Of a DNA stretch of 64,000 bases, positions 12,346 to 22,178 are shown piece by piece. Positions within the stretch are counted from its first letter, which is position 1, and each line of letters starts with the position of its first letter. Made by a program: the position numbers and the translations under genes. The DNA comes from Rhizophlyctis rosea (Eukaryota; Chytridiomycota; Chytridiomycetes; Rhizophlyctidales; Rhizophlyctidaceae): the NCBI GenBank assembly GCA_027596075.1, contig JADGJC010000005.1, forward strand, positions 248,001-312,000, in the 5' to 3' direction. The notes under the pieces are model-generated. The model was not told where the DNA came from, searched no databases, and saw only the letters and a program-made list of their open reading frames with translations.

Positions 12346-12945
12346 ATATTACCCATTCTGTCAAAACAATTTGTATGTTGTTCAATGACCGACTTATTCG
12401 TGAACTTGCTGAGCCTTGGTATGCTGGGGTGGAAGTGGGATTTGGCAGCTGTTGTTAGTCTGCTTTGTCTGCTGTCCTTTGTAAAAACTTTTTGTGCTGA
12501 ACGAATTATTGAGACTCGGAGTTTCAAGTATATACTATATTGCTGTTTGGGTTCAGAGTTTTGTTTTCATTTAAGCAGCAGCGACCAAATTGCGTCGGCG
12601 TTCAACATCCTGCCGCCCAGGCACGCGGACCTACTAAGACCCTGATTTTACTGCGCCACATTATGTAATTGATCGACCACTTCCCAATCTTTCAAAACGC
12701 GAACCATTCTTTGCTCCATTTCTATCTACTTGAGCATTCTGCAAACCCAAAGGAGTTTGTTCCGAGGCAAGGCCAACACTTGCACGCATTCAAGTAGTAA
12801 CGAGCACGTAAGGTGAGGTCACGCTTGTTTCTGGTCATTGACTCTGTTATTCGCGGAAAGCTGATGCTCTCCCTGTGACTGGTAGGTATCATAGCCCCAC
12901 ACCGTCCCACACACCCGCAACCCACCACAAAAATCCCACACAACC
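12346..12945. other. Intergenic region
   Basis: Six hundred bases between the membrane-protein gene and the exonuclease gene. No gene or repeat is recognised. The last 60 bases are a C/A-rich leader typical of this genome's start sites. Confidence 0.5.
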
Positions 12946-13920
12946 ATGCCTCCATCGTCGTCAAACCACCCGCTCCCATTCTCCACCTCTTCCCTCTTCC
13001 CTATGCCCTATCCTCTCGACACCTCGGCTCCTGGCGTCTATAGCCACGCTCTCAAACGCGTCGTCTGGCCCGAAGATCAATGCACAATCTACACCATGTC
13101 ACAGCTTTGTCACGCCATGAAAGCCGATTGTTCTCTTCGGAGTCTCCACCTCTCCGTCGACGTCCCACCATTCCCAGACGAAGAACGACAGCCAAAGTAC
13201 AAGCGGGTTCAGGTCACAGTAACGTTGGATGTGGAGGTTGGGGAGGAATGGCTATCAAATACTCTGTACCACCGAGCAGAAGGCGGGGAGCTGACGCGTC
13301 CGAAAAAACCGGCCGTTTTTGTTGACCTCGAGCAGTTCGGTACTAAGGAAAACTGTTGGTCCGGGTGGCCGGCGACGATTGAACTGGGGGTACCGGGGCC
13401 AAACGAGGACGAAGACGATTTCCGTGTCTTGATTTTACAAATCTGCAAGATGAAGTCTACGCCGTCCACCTTGAAGCGAATAGTTGAAGATACCAGGGCT
13501 CTCAAAATCTTCCATGGGTTCCGAAAAGACATTGAGCTGCTTCGGATGCTGGGCTTTGAACCCAAACACTGCGTAGAAATCAATTCTCTCGTCCACATCC
13601 TTCTCCGCCTCGAAAAACGCGAACACCAGCACATACCTTGTCCACAAATCGATTTTCTGGTAGAGAGATACCTCGGGATCGAGCTCGACGAAGCGACGTT
13701 ACCTCCAACCAAGTGGAATGACACGTACATACATCCTTGGAAATTGCGTTATGGGGCGCTTGACGTTTGGGTTCTGTGGGGACTGTATCGCGTTATTATG
13801 AGGCATTTGCTGGGTCTCCCAAAGCAAGAGGAGGTGCAGAAGTTCTTGAAGGAGGAGGTGGCGAAGAGATTGTTGGAGTTTAATGTTGGGGGTGTGGATG
13901 CAGTGTACATTGGGGAATGA
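12946..13920 (+). CDS. DEDDy 3'-5' exonuclease domain protein (copy 1)
   Basis: An intronless gene of 324 residues. The DEDD motifs of the DnaQ-like/WRN-type exonuclease fold are all present. Exo I is VFVDLEQFG (about residues 124-132), with the metal-binding Asp and Glu. Exo II is FHGFRKDIELL (about 188-198), with its Asp. Exo III is YGALDVWVLWGLY (about 268-280), where Tyr and Asp four residues apart mark the DEDDy class. The four metal ligands are therefore intact and activity is plausible. About 120 N-terminal residues match no domain I know. The nearest relatives I can name are the egalitarian/EXD-type 3'-5' exonuclease proteins; substrate, RNA or DNA, is not shown. It is the left-hand gene of the first unit of a tandem duplication, with a broken paralogue at 19386-20050. 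Confidence 0.8.
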   Translation: MPPSSSNHPLPFSTSSLFPMPYPLDTSAPGVYSHALKRVVWPEDQCTIYTMSQLCHAMKADCSLRSLHLSVDVPPFPDEERQPKYKRVQVTVTLDVEVGEEWLSNTLYHRAEGGELTRPKKPAVFVDLEQFGTKENCWSGWPATIELGVPGPNEDEDDFRVLILQICKMKSTPSTLKRIVEDTRALKIFHGFRKDIELLRMLGFEPKHCVEINSLVHILLRLEKREHQHIPCPQIDFLVERYLGIELDEATLPPTKWNDTYIHPWKLRYGALDVWVLWGLYRVIMRHLLGLPKQEEVQKFLKEEVAKRLLEFNVGGVDAVYIGE

Positions 13921-14509
13921 AACGGGTAGGTTTTGCGGACGAGCCCACCAAACCTCGATATTCGAACAGGCTGATCCTAATCGTCTATCACAGCAAAACA
14001 GAACGCATCCCTTGATAGTGTAGGTTTTGGATGGGTGCTTCGCACAACAGTCATGGTTTTGCGAGTATAATTTAGGGTTCCTTGTTCATACTTTGGATTT
14101 TTTTTTTCTGTAATATAAGTTCGCATTTGGTCTTTTTTTGGGTCATATGCTGGTTAGGGCGCAACAGTCCATGTCCCTTGAGGATTGTCACTGCACCACT
14201 CACTTTATGGTTCCTAGAATGCTCATGCGGTATCAGATTGATGGAGAAAGTAGACTGTTGTTGGATGATTTTCAAAGGAATGTCCCTCCAAAACAATCTA
14301 TATGGAGGTTGGAGCGGCTGTTGGTACAGGCTGCAATATAAAACATTGGCTTCATATAGGTAGAAGATTTATGAAAAATCATGCATGATGACATCAAATG
14401 CCTGTTATGTCTATCAATCAAGAAGCAAACCATTTCATGGGCAACTGTCTGTCAACGTATGAATGGCATGCTCCTGGCGATTTTATTGATAGTCAATAAA
14501 GCCATTATA

Positions 14510-15150
14510 CTACAAGTTACCGCTCTCTGCCAGGACAATAAAAAATCATCCTGCCCAGGACTCGCCACAAGGAGGCGACGGTATCGAGCCCCGTCTAAAT
14601 CTATACATATCCCATTGCTAAATTATCCCACCGCCAAAGTCCCTGTCCATCCTCCCCCCTCCCCCCCCCCCCCCCCGGGCGGGACCCCCCCCCCCCATAC
14701 CAACCCCCCCCCCCCCCCCGATTTGTGTCACAGAAAAANNNNNNNNNNGCTGTGTTGTCAAGCTGAACATTCGGTGCTGGCTAGAGGAAAGAGTCAGGGG
14801 GAACAGGACGCGGACATCCAGCTGTCCCGTTCCCCCAAAGTCAGAACCTGGTCAATAAGTGATAAGCAGCAACGTTCATACCTCGCGCGTCCGCTTCCTT
14901 CGGGTGGTACACTCGTGAGACCTATGCAAGGGGGCATAGTAATGGTAGGCCTTAAAGTCTTGACACCTGCCAACACCCTCGCACCTCCCGAGAACACCAT
15001 ACTCGCTTGGACTAAGCGAGCACAAGCATTCAAGGGCGACCTGCCACAAAAGGGGCATGGAGATATTACCGGGGAGAATGAGAGCCGGGCGACCTTCACC
15101 CCACCTTTGACGAGAGGGATGGAACGGACTGAAGAGCAAAAGCAAGAAGT
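14510..15150 (+). repeat. Dispersed repeat, copy 1 (SINE-like head)
   Basis: This aligns by eye with 20435-21110. Both carry, in order: a tract ending CCGCTCTCTGCCAGGA or similar; CTGCCCAGGACTCRCCAC; an AGGAGGCG block; a TCGAGYCCCGTCTAA block resembling a worn Pol III B box; then, about 300 bases on, GTGAGACCYATGCAAGGGGG followed by TGGTAGGC and TTAAAG. Copy 1 is interrupted by the N gap. The short inverted pair GGACTC/GAGTCC is kept in copy 2. Either it is a mobile-element copy, or it was carried along in the segmental duplication. Confidence 0.55.
14651..14748. other. Assembly gap with poly-C flank
   Basis: A 10-base N run (14739-14748) is preceded by about 80 bases that are almost pure C, broken by a few G, A or T. 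The same pairing of N run and poly-C/G noise occurs at 41708-41830. It looks like low-quality read ends at a scaffold join, not genomic sequence. Confidence 0.75.
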
Positions 15151-15706
15151 GTGAGGCAAGATGGTCTTTTCAAGACAATCGAGTTGGGGCTCTAACCGGT
15201 GTATTAGGCAATGGATTGACAGATGTGCGTGACTCACTCTGACGCAAACTTGGCTGGGTCCGGCTGGCTGGATTGGATGATTGATGCCATCTCTGATAGA
15301 CTATTTGCGTAGCCAGCCGTGCCCCCTAGCCCAAACCTTACCACAACAACCATTCATGGTACCGTTACACTCGCTACAGACATCCGGAGACAGCTACTGA
15401 CTTCGCGCCACAAAAGAACACTCCGAGCATTCGTTCCATATGGCAGGCTGCTTTAGATCTCAGGATTGGTATGAGTATTCGCACATGCATCCAACCCCCT
15501 ACAGCTACAAGCTCCCAAGGCCCATGGACCCCACCGGAGCCGATTTGAGAAAATGCAACCAGCAATCCACGGCTGCTGTTTGAAAGGGAGCCAAGCCGGG
15601 TGCAGCAATCACAAGCTGGATGAAGGGTGCAAAAATGTCATCTTTCAAAGACTCGATCCGCATGTTGCACCCTTTTAACTCTGCATTACGTCAAAACCCT
15701 TCAATC

Positions 15707-17161
15707 ATGCGACCACCCTTAAAGGAGTTTTCCGAGACTGCGCAGGCGGTGCTCATGTCTGACATAACGACGGACCTACTTCAACCCGCTATTGACCACT
15801 CAAGGCGCCCTATCCCGTACATTCGTCTCAAACAGGTCCCAGAGGCAATGGATGAAGATCTAGTAGCAGCTTGCTTTGACAGAGAGACGCAGCTGCTGCT
15901 AGACTTCGTACATCTCGAACCTCTGGACGCAGAAACACAGCAGCGCGAAGTCACCTGTTGGTTTGCAACGGATGAGGCAGTCTCGTTTGCCGCCACGACT
16001 GAGCATAATACGTTCTCTGAGCATCGTATTGAATGCATTGTGGAGATGTTAGCGTCTCCCATCGACATCACAGGCTTACCAGCGGAAATGACAGTCAGGA
16101 GGCACGGTACGAATTTGTTATGGCTGCAGTCTGTTTTTTTTTTTGTGATTTGCTGCGGTCGCTTCATCAGCTTGACTCAAGATGATTTTGTATTTACTTG
16201 CAGGCGACATGACAGTTCCTGTTGTTCGTGTGGGTCCCATTCCGCTCCCCCGGGACTTTAAGGACCCAGATCCTTACGTGTCTGTCAAATCGACCGCATG
16301 GTACGAGGAGTTTACCTTTGCGAATCGTCAGGATGCGTTGAAATACTTCTTGATGGCGGTTGATTGGCCGAACGTGAGTTTCGCGTCTGTTTACTACCTC
16401 TTTTCTCCGCCTGTGTCAGTCATGTCATTTGTGACGCGCCATGATGGCTCAGACCTCACAATGTGGTAGCCACGGCTTTCCCATGTCTCAGGGGTTGAAA
16501 TGCTGGATCGATGGCAATATTGTTGGCAAATCGTTAACTCAAGACGCCCCAGTCTTCGATAAGAATGTGTACCCCAGCCAATTCGAGATCAAGCGAGCTC
16601 CTTCCTCGCTGCAGCAAGCGGAAGGAGGCCGGAGACGGAGATATAGATAACAAAGCCCCAGCAAACTCCTCGTCGTCGTCGCAACCCTCCTCCGACTCCA
16701 CCACCACCGACGCAAACCCACCCGTCAAAAAACGCAAAGAATCCAAAACCTCCACTTCCGCGAACTCATCGCCATCACCCTCCACCGATCAATCCATCCA
16801 ACCCGCAACACCTTCAAGACCCGCTTCAACCTCTCCACAATCCTCGCCCTCCTCTCCAAACCAACATCCGAACCAACACTCCTCCCAAACCTCCTCCCTC
16901 CCTCCAAACTCGGCTCTCTCTCCGCCCCTCAACACCAACAACAGCAGCAGCAACAATACCAAAACCCATTCCGCCGACACCAACCCTTCCGCTCCCTCCT
17001 CTCCCTCCTCCTCCTCGCAAACCCCTCGTGCCGCCACGACGCCGAACGAGTTCTCACACGAGGCGTCGGAGGAAGAAGAGGAGGAGAAGGAGTTGGAGGA
17101 GGGGGAGTTGGAGGAAGGGGAGTTGGAGGAGGGGGAAGAGGAGGAGACGAAGCAGAAATAG
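15707..17161 (+). CDS. Unrecognised family protein A (paralogue of 22179-24287)
   Basis: Exons 15707-16106, 16204-16373 and 16492 onward. The start at 15707 is chosen because it aligns with the start of the paralogue at 22179; ATGs at 15620 and 15635 are also in frame. Both genes share intron positions and phases, and exon 2 is 170 bases in each. Shared motifs are QLLLDFVHLE, VPVVRVGPIPLP, the FTFANRQDALKYFL region, WIDGNIVG and KNVYP. After KNVYP the frame that leads to the low-complexity Ser/Thr/Pro region and the Glu-rich tail (repeated EEGELEEGE) differs by one base from the upstream frame, which stops at 16650. So there is a one-base indel near 16600-16645, a sequencing error, or the protein ends early. 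The KNH1-like domain of the paralogue is not visible here. No known function. Confidence 0.6.
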
Positions 17162-19385
17162 GATGCTTGTTGTTTATGTTCGGCTGTGTTAAATGAGAGG
17201 ACTGTTTTAGTCGGAGGATGTTATTTTCATATGCATTGTATAGGTTCGGTGGGCATATAGATTGCAGGGGGATGGAAGACCTTTTTTTTGCAGATTTTTG
17301 TACGCCAGTTGTGGAAAGCTATGGGAGGGGAAGGATATGTAGATAGATTTGTGTATCATGACATTGCAGGAAAGCGGATATGCGTATACGTAGTATGTCT
17401 GTCGATTGCAGACGTGTGTCAGTATCGGTAGCGCTACTAGATGTAGGATTTGTAGGTTAAATGTCGGCATACTTTTGTCGTAGATTCAGTTGAAGGGTTA
17501 GAATGGGAAATCGTCGTTTGACGCGACAGTGTTGAGGAGTAGAATGATTACGAATCGAGTTTGTTTGTTGTGTAGTATTGTGTAGTATAGCGAATCTCAG
17601 ACGGATGGCCCCACGAGCCGACTGGACGCCGACGGCGGCAACCTTGCATTGAAGGCCTCCTGAACGCAGTCCAGTCTTCGGTGCAGTGTTGTAGTTTTCG
17701 GGATTTTCCAGGATGGAGAGTTGTGGGGCCATGGATCCACGGACTGTCAAGAGCACTGACCCAAGTTGTCCAATGTGATGAGTTCCCTCTTTAATCCCAT
17801 CTCACCTCCCGATCGGAATCCAATCACACTCCAACACACCGTACCACTGACAACCACTGACACGCAACATTCAATGCACTGACGTAACGACACCATTCCA
17901 CCAACATCACACAACCAATCCTTATTACACATCAATAACCCTCGGCCTGGAGTTTTCGATCTGAGAACAGCTGCCTCAGCGTCGCTTCGACTGATTTTCG
18001 ATGCAGGCCATGCACCCAGTTCAAACAACATGCCGAGAAACAACTCCCTCTGTTGCCCGATTGTCCCTCGTCCATGCATGCACCGACTGATGCAAGAAAC
18101 AGGCACATCGGGCAGAGGGGGAGGCAGATCATGGTGGAGATGGCCGTCTGGGCGTTTCCTCAACTTATTGGGTCGTGTCGTGAACGCTCCTCCTTCTTCA
18201 TATGCTCTTCCCTTCGTCACGCGAAGCGCCTCCAAAAGCATTTTATCACAAACGGTTGTGGACATGACGTGCGATACGGATGACACGACGGCATCTGCTG
18301 TGCATGAGATCATGACGATCGACGTTGACGATGATGAGACAGTCTTCGACGTAGAACAAATTGTGTGTGCCTGCGCGCGAACTACTCCAGATGTGAATTC
18401 GCTAGGTGTATAATGGGGTGTGTTGATAAAGGCTGGCGGTGATGCTGGGGATTGGAAAGAGGCGGGATGTGCGGTGGGAAAGGGAGCTGCCTTTGGACAC
18501 AGGATGGGCGCCGACGATGGGCTTCAGGTAATAAGTTGGACTGCTGGAAGCGGCGGAGTGAGAGTTGTGGTGGACATGGGGGTAAAGATGCAGAGCGGAG
18601 GAAAACACGGCGTCGTGTGCGTATTCAGGTGCCGTACCGTGGACAGCGTCCCATCCCGAACAAGTCGCACTGCTCCCTTTCCAGCCCTTCCTGCTCCATC
18701 ACCGCGGAGTGTTGCCTACTACTCCTTTATCATTTTCTCATGCCCCGCATCTCCGACCCCTCCGTCAGGTTCTGTCCCCTATAGATTTTCGTCCTAGTGT
18801 TTTCGGTGACGTTGCCGCAAGTTCTGGTCGCGTTTGCAGAATTGGCAGCGGGCGTTTCCGATAATCTAGGTCAAAGCAAAAACAGAGGAACTCGCACTCA
18901 ACGTAAAGGGCGCGTTCCCAAACAATCAGTCTTTGATAACAGAACAATTGAGAAGACAGGTTACCTTCGACGGCTCCTTGTACACGGTGAACAACGATTT
19001 CAAAAATCCGTATGTGTACAAAACAATTTCGTCGTCTTTCTCAATTCAATATTGCGGCCGGTCAAAAGGATATGCTCCGTTTACAGTGAATAGAGCGTGC
19101 TGAGATGATCCAACCTGGATGAGATGGGAAGGGAAAGAAATGGTGCATAAGTGCGCCACACTGTGCTAGCACTTGTCATTTGATGATTGTGAACACCTCA
19201 CTTGTGTGCCACACGCGTCCCAAACTTCGGACAGCACGTTTTGTGTTCAACGCGTCCCTTGACCCAAGTCACCCAACTCAGTCCTTTTCACTCCTACTCT
19301 TCTCTTCAATTGCGTTCATACATAGCGAAAGTCTGATGCCCAGTGCTACACTATCAACCAGAGACTGTAACGAGTTGCGAAATAA
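17162..19385. other. Intergenic region with weak open frames
   Basis: No gene is supported. The longest frames are 17747-18313 on the minus strand (188 codons, ATG start) and 18030-18413 on the plus strand (127 codons). They overlap, neither has a recognisable motif, and neither shows the C-rich codon pattern of genes here. This DNA separates the two units of the tandem duplication. Confidence 0.45.
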
Positions 19386-20050
19386 CCAGATTTAGAGCAG
19401 ACAGGCTTACGGGAGGATAACAACTCTGGATCACCTGCAACATTGCAGGTCGGAGTGCCAGGGCGGGACGAAGACCAAGACGATTTCGAAGTATTGATAA
19501 TCCAGCTCTGCAAACTCCGTCAAATACCCTCCACACTCACACACTTCATCCACGACGACCGGATACTCAAAGTCTTCCATGGATATGCGAAAGATCTCAA
19601 CCTTCTCATCCGGCTCGGTCTATCCCCTCGCGATGCATCGAAATAAACGTGTTTGCATGGGTACACGTCAAGCTCATCGGCAGAGAAGAACTTTACGAGT
19701 TGAGGCCCTTGATGGAAACACTGACGCAACGATACCTCGACCTGGATACGGACAAGGCGACACTTCCAGGATACGCATGGGCCGATTCAATGTTGCACAC
19801 CTGGAAAGTCAGCTATGCGGCGATTGACGTATGGGTGCTCTTTGAGTTGTATAGGTCCATAATGAGAAGACTCTTGGCAATGCCGGACCGCGAGGAAGTA
19901 ATGGCATTTCTGAACGGCCAGGTTGCGAGTGCCATCTTGGAGTTCAACGTTAGGGGAAAAGATGTCTGGTTGGAAGGTATGTGTGATTTCGGATATTCTT
20001 ATTGGATACAAGCTGTTTACTCACCCCATATTTTGTCACATTCATAGAGG
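19386..20050 (+). pseudogene. Broken DEDDy exonuclease, copy 2
   Basis: This is a paralogue of 12946-13920. PDLEQTG aligns with the VDLEQFG Exo I motif, LQVGVPG with IELGVPG, FHGYAKDLNLL with the Exo II motif, and YAAIDVWVLFELYRSIM with the Exo III motif, so all four metal ligands survive as remnants. The frame is broken: a stop (TAA) sits three bases upstream of the Asp-Leu-Glu motif, and the frame moves by one base near 19632, where LSPRD passes to CIEINVF in another frame. An intron near 19978-20047 would end the protein at Glu-Asp-stop. The N-terminal ~120 residues of copy 1 have no clear counterpart. A pseudogene is likely; the frameshift alone could be a sequencing error. Confidence 0.7.
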
Positions 20051-22178
20051 ATTGAGATGTTTTTGGTGCATTGGATTGAGTTTTTGGGAGTTTTTGGAGG
20101 GCTGTGTTAGTTTTTCATGTATATAATTTGGTTTTTGGATAATATATGTCATCCAGAATGTAAGAAGGCAGTGCTGTGGATAACCATCCCGCGTGCAACA
20201 TCCTCCAAATCGTGTTAGTATCATGGGAGAGTTTAAGCATAAGCTGCCCACTGCAAATGTTGAAACATACTGATGTTGGAGGTCAGCCAGTGACCACTAG
20301 GCTGCATATGAAATTTGGAAAGATGACTGGAATATATTTGGTGCAAATGAGGATACCAAAGGTCAATAACACACAAGCTTGCATAGATCATTGTGGCAGA
20401 AGCACTATATTATCCATGAAAGTTCCGTTTGGATGTACAATACAGGTGACCGCTGCTCCGCCAGGATGTTTGACAACTTCGGACAACCTGCCCAGGACTC
20501 ACCACGGGGAGGCGGCGGCCTCGAGTCCCGTCTAAGCTATACATGACTCACATACACCCGCTACTACTCTACCCTCTAACCCTCTCCCACAGCCCTCTCC
20601 TCCACGTCCCATAAAGTCCTCTATCCACCATCCCACCCCTCTTTCCCACGTCCTCTAATGTCCATCGTCCACCATCCCACCCCCTTCGCCCAGCCGTGAT
20701 TCGTAGCGTTGCTGCGGGAACCTGCCGGTTGACGGAGGAGGGGAACGCGCACCAGACATGTTTGGCCTCACGTTCCCCCAAAGTTAGTACGCAGTATGTG
20801 TTCCTACAATAGAAAGCCACTACCTGCTATCACCGCTTCGTTCGAGTGGTCACCTTCGTGAGACCCATGCAAGGGGGCATCGTTATGGTAGGCTTTAAAG
20901 ATTCGGGCCCGCTCACACCCCCCTCACCCAAACGGCACCGGCCTTGCGCGCCAGTTCGCCTAAGGGGCCCCTCCCAAAAAGGGATCGGATAGCTATTACC
21001 GTGGGAAGGAGTGAGCCAGGTCAGATGGGACGGTCGTTCTGGCCCTCTGGATAGAATTGGAGGGGAGAACTGGAGAGAAAGGAGGAAGCGTGAGCGGTCC
21101 TCGCGAGCTTTATTGACACAAGAGAGCGCAGTTGGCGCCATAGGTGTCAATCAAATAACGTAAGCACAGCGTCATCCGATTTTCAGGGTCCTGTGTCTGA
21201 GTCACTGTGCCACATGATACCATCCCAACCTCGCCGTACCCGCATCTTCCCCAGAACCAAAGCAAAACTTTACTGATTTTACATAAGGAAGTCCACGAGC
21301 CACGAGCATAGTAATATTGGATTCTCATACGTGAATACAAACGGATTCGAAGGTTTTTTGGTTTCCATCATGTCTATGGGCTGGACTTTGAACTCAGCCT
21401 GTTCATCAAATGTATGTGGGGCTGTCAAATTGGAGAAAGGGGCCCTTTGAGGATAGCCTTGAAATGGTGAACATGCTTATGAAGCCCTGTCAAGTATCTC
21501 AAAGAAGCAGACTTTTACTAGCATTGATCTGATCATCTCAACCGTTGGGAATGATTTCATGTGTATTAGCCGAAGGTATATCAGGTTCGTTGGGACAATG
21601 TAAGGAGTCTCCCAAGTGACCACCACGATGCACAAACTGATATAGTGCACTGATTACTGCGCCTTGGTATGGGCAGTCGCGTCAGTCAGTGGACGTGGCG
21701 TACCTTCAACCTGCATGAATAGTTCTGTTCTGCTTACCCTCCCACCAGATTCTGAACCTTTGCATGCGGTCATTTGTTGACTTCGAAGCTGTCCGTGCCT
21801 CCTTACCACAGACCCAACGTCTCTTCTTTACAACCCTACAGTTGGGAATCTTGGCTGTCACTCAGAATGCCCCCCTGCTTTGCCATCGTGCCTGCTGCGC
21901 CAAAGTTGTTTTCATTGGAGATTTCTCATGCATGCAAGATACCTAGAATGTCTAAGAGATGTGGCCCCACAAACTGGTGGTAAACATTGTTACACATGCA
22001 GGCCAAAGTCAAGGTGCATGGGATGTTTTCTCAGACTCACACGTGGGAGAGTGTGGGAAACCGGTCAGACTGAATGAGCCCATTGCAAACTGTTTGCAAA
22101 TCCCCTTCAGGGTGCCACTATTTCAAACATCTCCTTCTAGTTTACTTTCACATAGCAAAATATATTGTCATCACAATC
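20051..22178. other. Intergenic region holding repeat copy 2
   Basis: No gene is supported. The repeat copy at about 20435-21110 lies here. The remaining DNA (21110-22178) is AT-richer and holds only short open frames on both strands. Confidence 0.5.
20435..21110 (+). repeat. Dispersed repeat, copy 2 (SINE-like head)
   Basis: The partner of 14510-15150, in the same orientation and the same position between an exonuclease copy and its neighbour gene. The head holds CCTGCCCAGGACTCACCAC and, after a GGCGGCGG run, CTCGAGTCCCGTC; GGACTC and GAGTCC can pair. The later block GTGAGACCCATGCAAGGGGG is nearly identical to copy 1. A 22-base patch near 20920 (CCTCACCCAAACGGCACCGG) also resembles sequence near 48650, which may be a third, fragmentary copy. 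Confidence 0.55.

Larger units (their letters stand above)
13921..15706. other. Intergenic region holding repeat copy 1 and an N gap
   Basis: No gene is supported between the exonuclease gene and its downstream partner. The region holds a dispersed repeat copy (about 14510-15150), a 10-base N gap and poly-C sequence, each listed separately. The long open frame crossing the gap at 14381-15154 is an artefact of unknown bases and homopolymers. Confidence 0.6.

Noticed and set aside
14381..15154. Open frame of 257 codons across the first N gap
   Set aside because: It depends on N bases and poly-C homopolymers, overlaps the dispersed repeat and has no coherent protein family.
17747..18413. Overlapping 188-codon minus-strand and 127-codon plus-strand frames
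   Set aside because: No motif, no intron support, mutually overlapping, and the composition is unlike genes in the window.
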